A DNA stretch of 55,082 nt, taken from contig DJWN01000110.1 in NCBI GenBank assembly GCA_002440975.1, positions 1-55,082 on the forward strand, read 5' to 3'. Position numbers and translations under genes: made by a program. The notes under the pieces were generated by a model. That model did not search any database, was not told the DNA's origin, and saw only the letters and a list, made by a program, of their open reading frames with translations. Shown here in pieces: positions 54,196 to 55,082 of the stretch (its first letter is position 1; every line of letters begins with the position of its first letter). This DNA is from Bacteroidales bacterium UBA6229 (GTDB taxonomy: Bacteria > Bacteroidota > Bacteroidia > Bacteroidales > F082).

Positions 54196-55082
54196 ATGCA
54201 ACATTATCACAAAGCTTTTTGGATTTTATTGGCTATTGTATTGATAGCATGTCGAAAAGAATCTGACAACCGGATTCCTATGGTAAGTTTTCTTTATCCT
54301 CAGGGCGAGCTGCCTGATTTCCAACGCGAGGGAGAAAATATCATGTTTAATATCAAGGATGACCAAAAGATTGAACAGGCCAGAATTGGTTGGCTGAATG
54401 AGAATTTTATTCCTTTAAATAACCCTGAATGGATTGAGGTTAACAGCTTCGACACAACAATACATTATTGGTTGACAGCCAACAATTTACCAGCAGGATT
54501 TGCCTATATTCAAATCAGGGTGGACGATGGTGAGCACACCAAGCTGAAGTATCAGGCTGTGAATATTTCTGACGGGCCGGCACTTACCGAAAAAGTGATT
54601 TTTGGATATAATGCACAACAACATGCTTTTCTTTATAGTATGGATACAGTGCAATTGTCGGCAAAAGAATTTTTGAAAACAGATTTTCCGCTGGTGCGCA
54701 TCGAAGGAAACGGGCAGAATGAGCTATTAGCTCTAATGTCGCAGGATTTATCTGTTGTGGAGATTTGGTCAACAGATGATTCCACCCGACTTTGGCAAAA
54801 ACAAGCTCCCTTCCCGGAACCCAGGTATAGTGACTGGCACCTTACGGAAGATGCTATTTTATTGGCAGATTACAACAGCAATCTTTGGCTGTATCATATT
54901 CGCACCGGCCTTGTGCAGGTGAGTACCTCAATTGATCCGGTTTACCGAATTGAATCTGTTGCTTTTGATCTGGATTTCCTTTACGCTGCCGTACACGATT
55001 GGCAAACGGATCAAAAGTGGTTATATGTCTTTTACAGGGTTAGTGGTGTATTTTACAAACGATATGCTTTGAATTTTTTGCC
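54196..55082 (+). CDS. lipoprotein, truncated by the window end
   Basis: An ORF of at least 295 residues that runs off the window. The N-terminus MQHYHKAFWILLAIVL with lipobox LIAC (Cys19) marks a lipoprotein. The next part has an Ig-like feel (PMVSFLYPQGELPDFQREGE, FAYIQIRVDDGEH), followed by blade-like strands of a possible beta-propeller (ILLADYNSNLWLYHIRTG, FLYAAVHDWQTDQKWLYVF). It is divergent from the exonuclease operon, 71 bp apart. No known family assigned. Confidence 0.75.
   Translation, partial: MQHYHKAFWILLAIVLIACRKESDNRIPMVSFLYPQGELPDFQREGENIMFNIKDDQKIEQARIGWLNENFIPLNNPEWIEVNSFDTTIHYWLTANNLPAGFAYIQIRVDDGEHTKLKYQAVNISDGPALTEKVIFGYNAQQHAFLYSMDTVQLSAKEFLKTDFPLVRIEGNGQNELLALMSQDLSVVEIWSTDDSTRLWQKQAPFPEPRYSDWHLTEDAILLADYNSNLWLYHIRTGLVQVSTSIDPVYRIESVAFDLDFLYAAVHDWQTDQKWLYVFYRVSGVFYKRYALNFL

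Noticed and set aside
1..55082. tRNA, rRNA, prophage or intact insertion sequence
   Set aside because: No cloverleaf, rRNA core sequence, transposase, integrase or phage structural gene was recognised anywhere in the window.

Overview
The window is a stretch of ordinary chromosome from a member of the Bacteroidota, probably a Bacteroidales/Marinilabiliales-like lineage. The evidence is: several secreted proteins ending in type IX secretion (T9SS) type A sorting domains with the PNP motif, a BatA-type protein, FloA with an NfeD partner, a BtuG-like surface propeller, few Shine-Dalgarno sites, and promoters of the Bacteroidota form TTG-N17/18-TAnnTTTG. A flavodiiron protein suggests an anaerobic or microaerophilic life. 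No rRNA, tRNA, CRISPR array, prophage or intact insertion sequence was seen.

Layout. (1) 1-16.6 kb is mostly housekeeping and metabolism: DsrE-like protein, GH53 galactanase lipoprotein, BatA/VWA protein, topoisomerase IV subunit A, flavodiiron protein, a lipoprotein, a TPR histidine kinase, a serine hydrolase, a long KamA-type radical SAM enzyme divergent from the glutamate-semialdehyde dehydrogenase PruA. (2) 16.7-28.1 kb is a minus-strand cluster of large secreted proteins: a T9SS protein, a 1300-residue subtilase/beta-helix/T9SS protein, a T9SS protein with seven propeller-like repeats, and a broken paralogue of the subtilase's helix and C-terminal part. (3) 28.8-34.4 kb is a vitamin B12 uptake operon led by a cobalamin riboswitch: two T9SS-anchored surface proteins, a BtuB-like TonB-dependent receptor and a BtuG-like lipoprotein, with stop/start overlaps or a 1-nt gap at each junction. 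An OsmC protein follows. (4) 34.9-35.1 kb is a palindrome-rich intergenic repeat. (5) 35.1-47.4 kb holds a Nudix hydrolase, the clpS-nfeD-floA operon, a RelA-type (p)ppGpp synthetase that has lost its hydrolase motif, a class V aminotransferase, a 944-residue TPR protein next to a LolD-type ATPase, sucC and a YdcF/SanA-like protein. (6) 47.4-55.1 kb holds a MITE-like inverted repeat, a heavily decayed pseudogene, a DUF6263-like protein, dnaB, a two-gene nuclease operon (Cas4-like/DUF2779 plus a DEDDy exonuclease), and the start of a lipoprotein cut by the window end.

The most interesting places are the B12 operon, where the second gene (30408-31433) is a candidate new T9SS-exported B12-related protein, and the nuclease pair at 52.0-54.1 kb. 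In that pair the exonuclease fold fused to the Cas4-like nuclease looks catalytically dead, while an intact DEDDy exonuclease is encoded next door. I did not find an unmistakable new defence or biosynthetic system. Gene calls rest on motif recognition by eye, without database searches.
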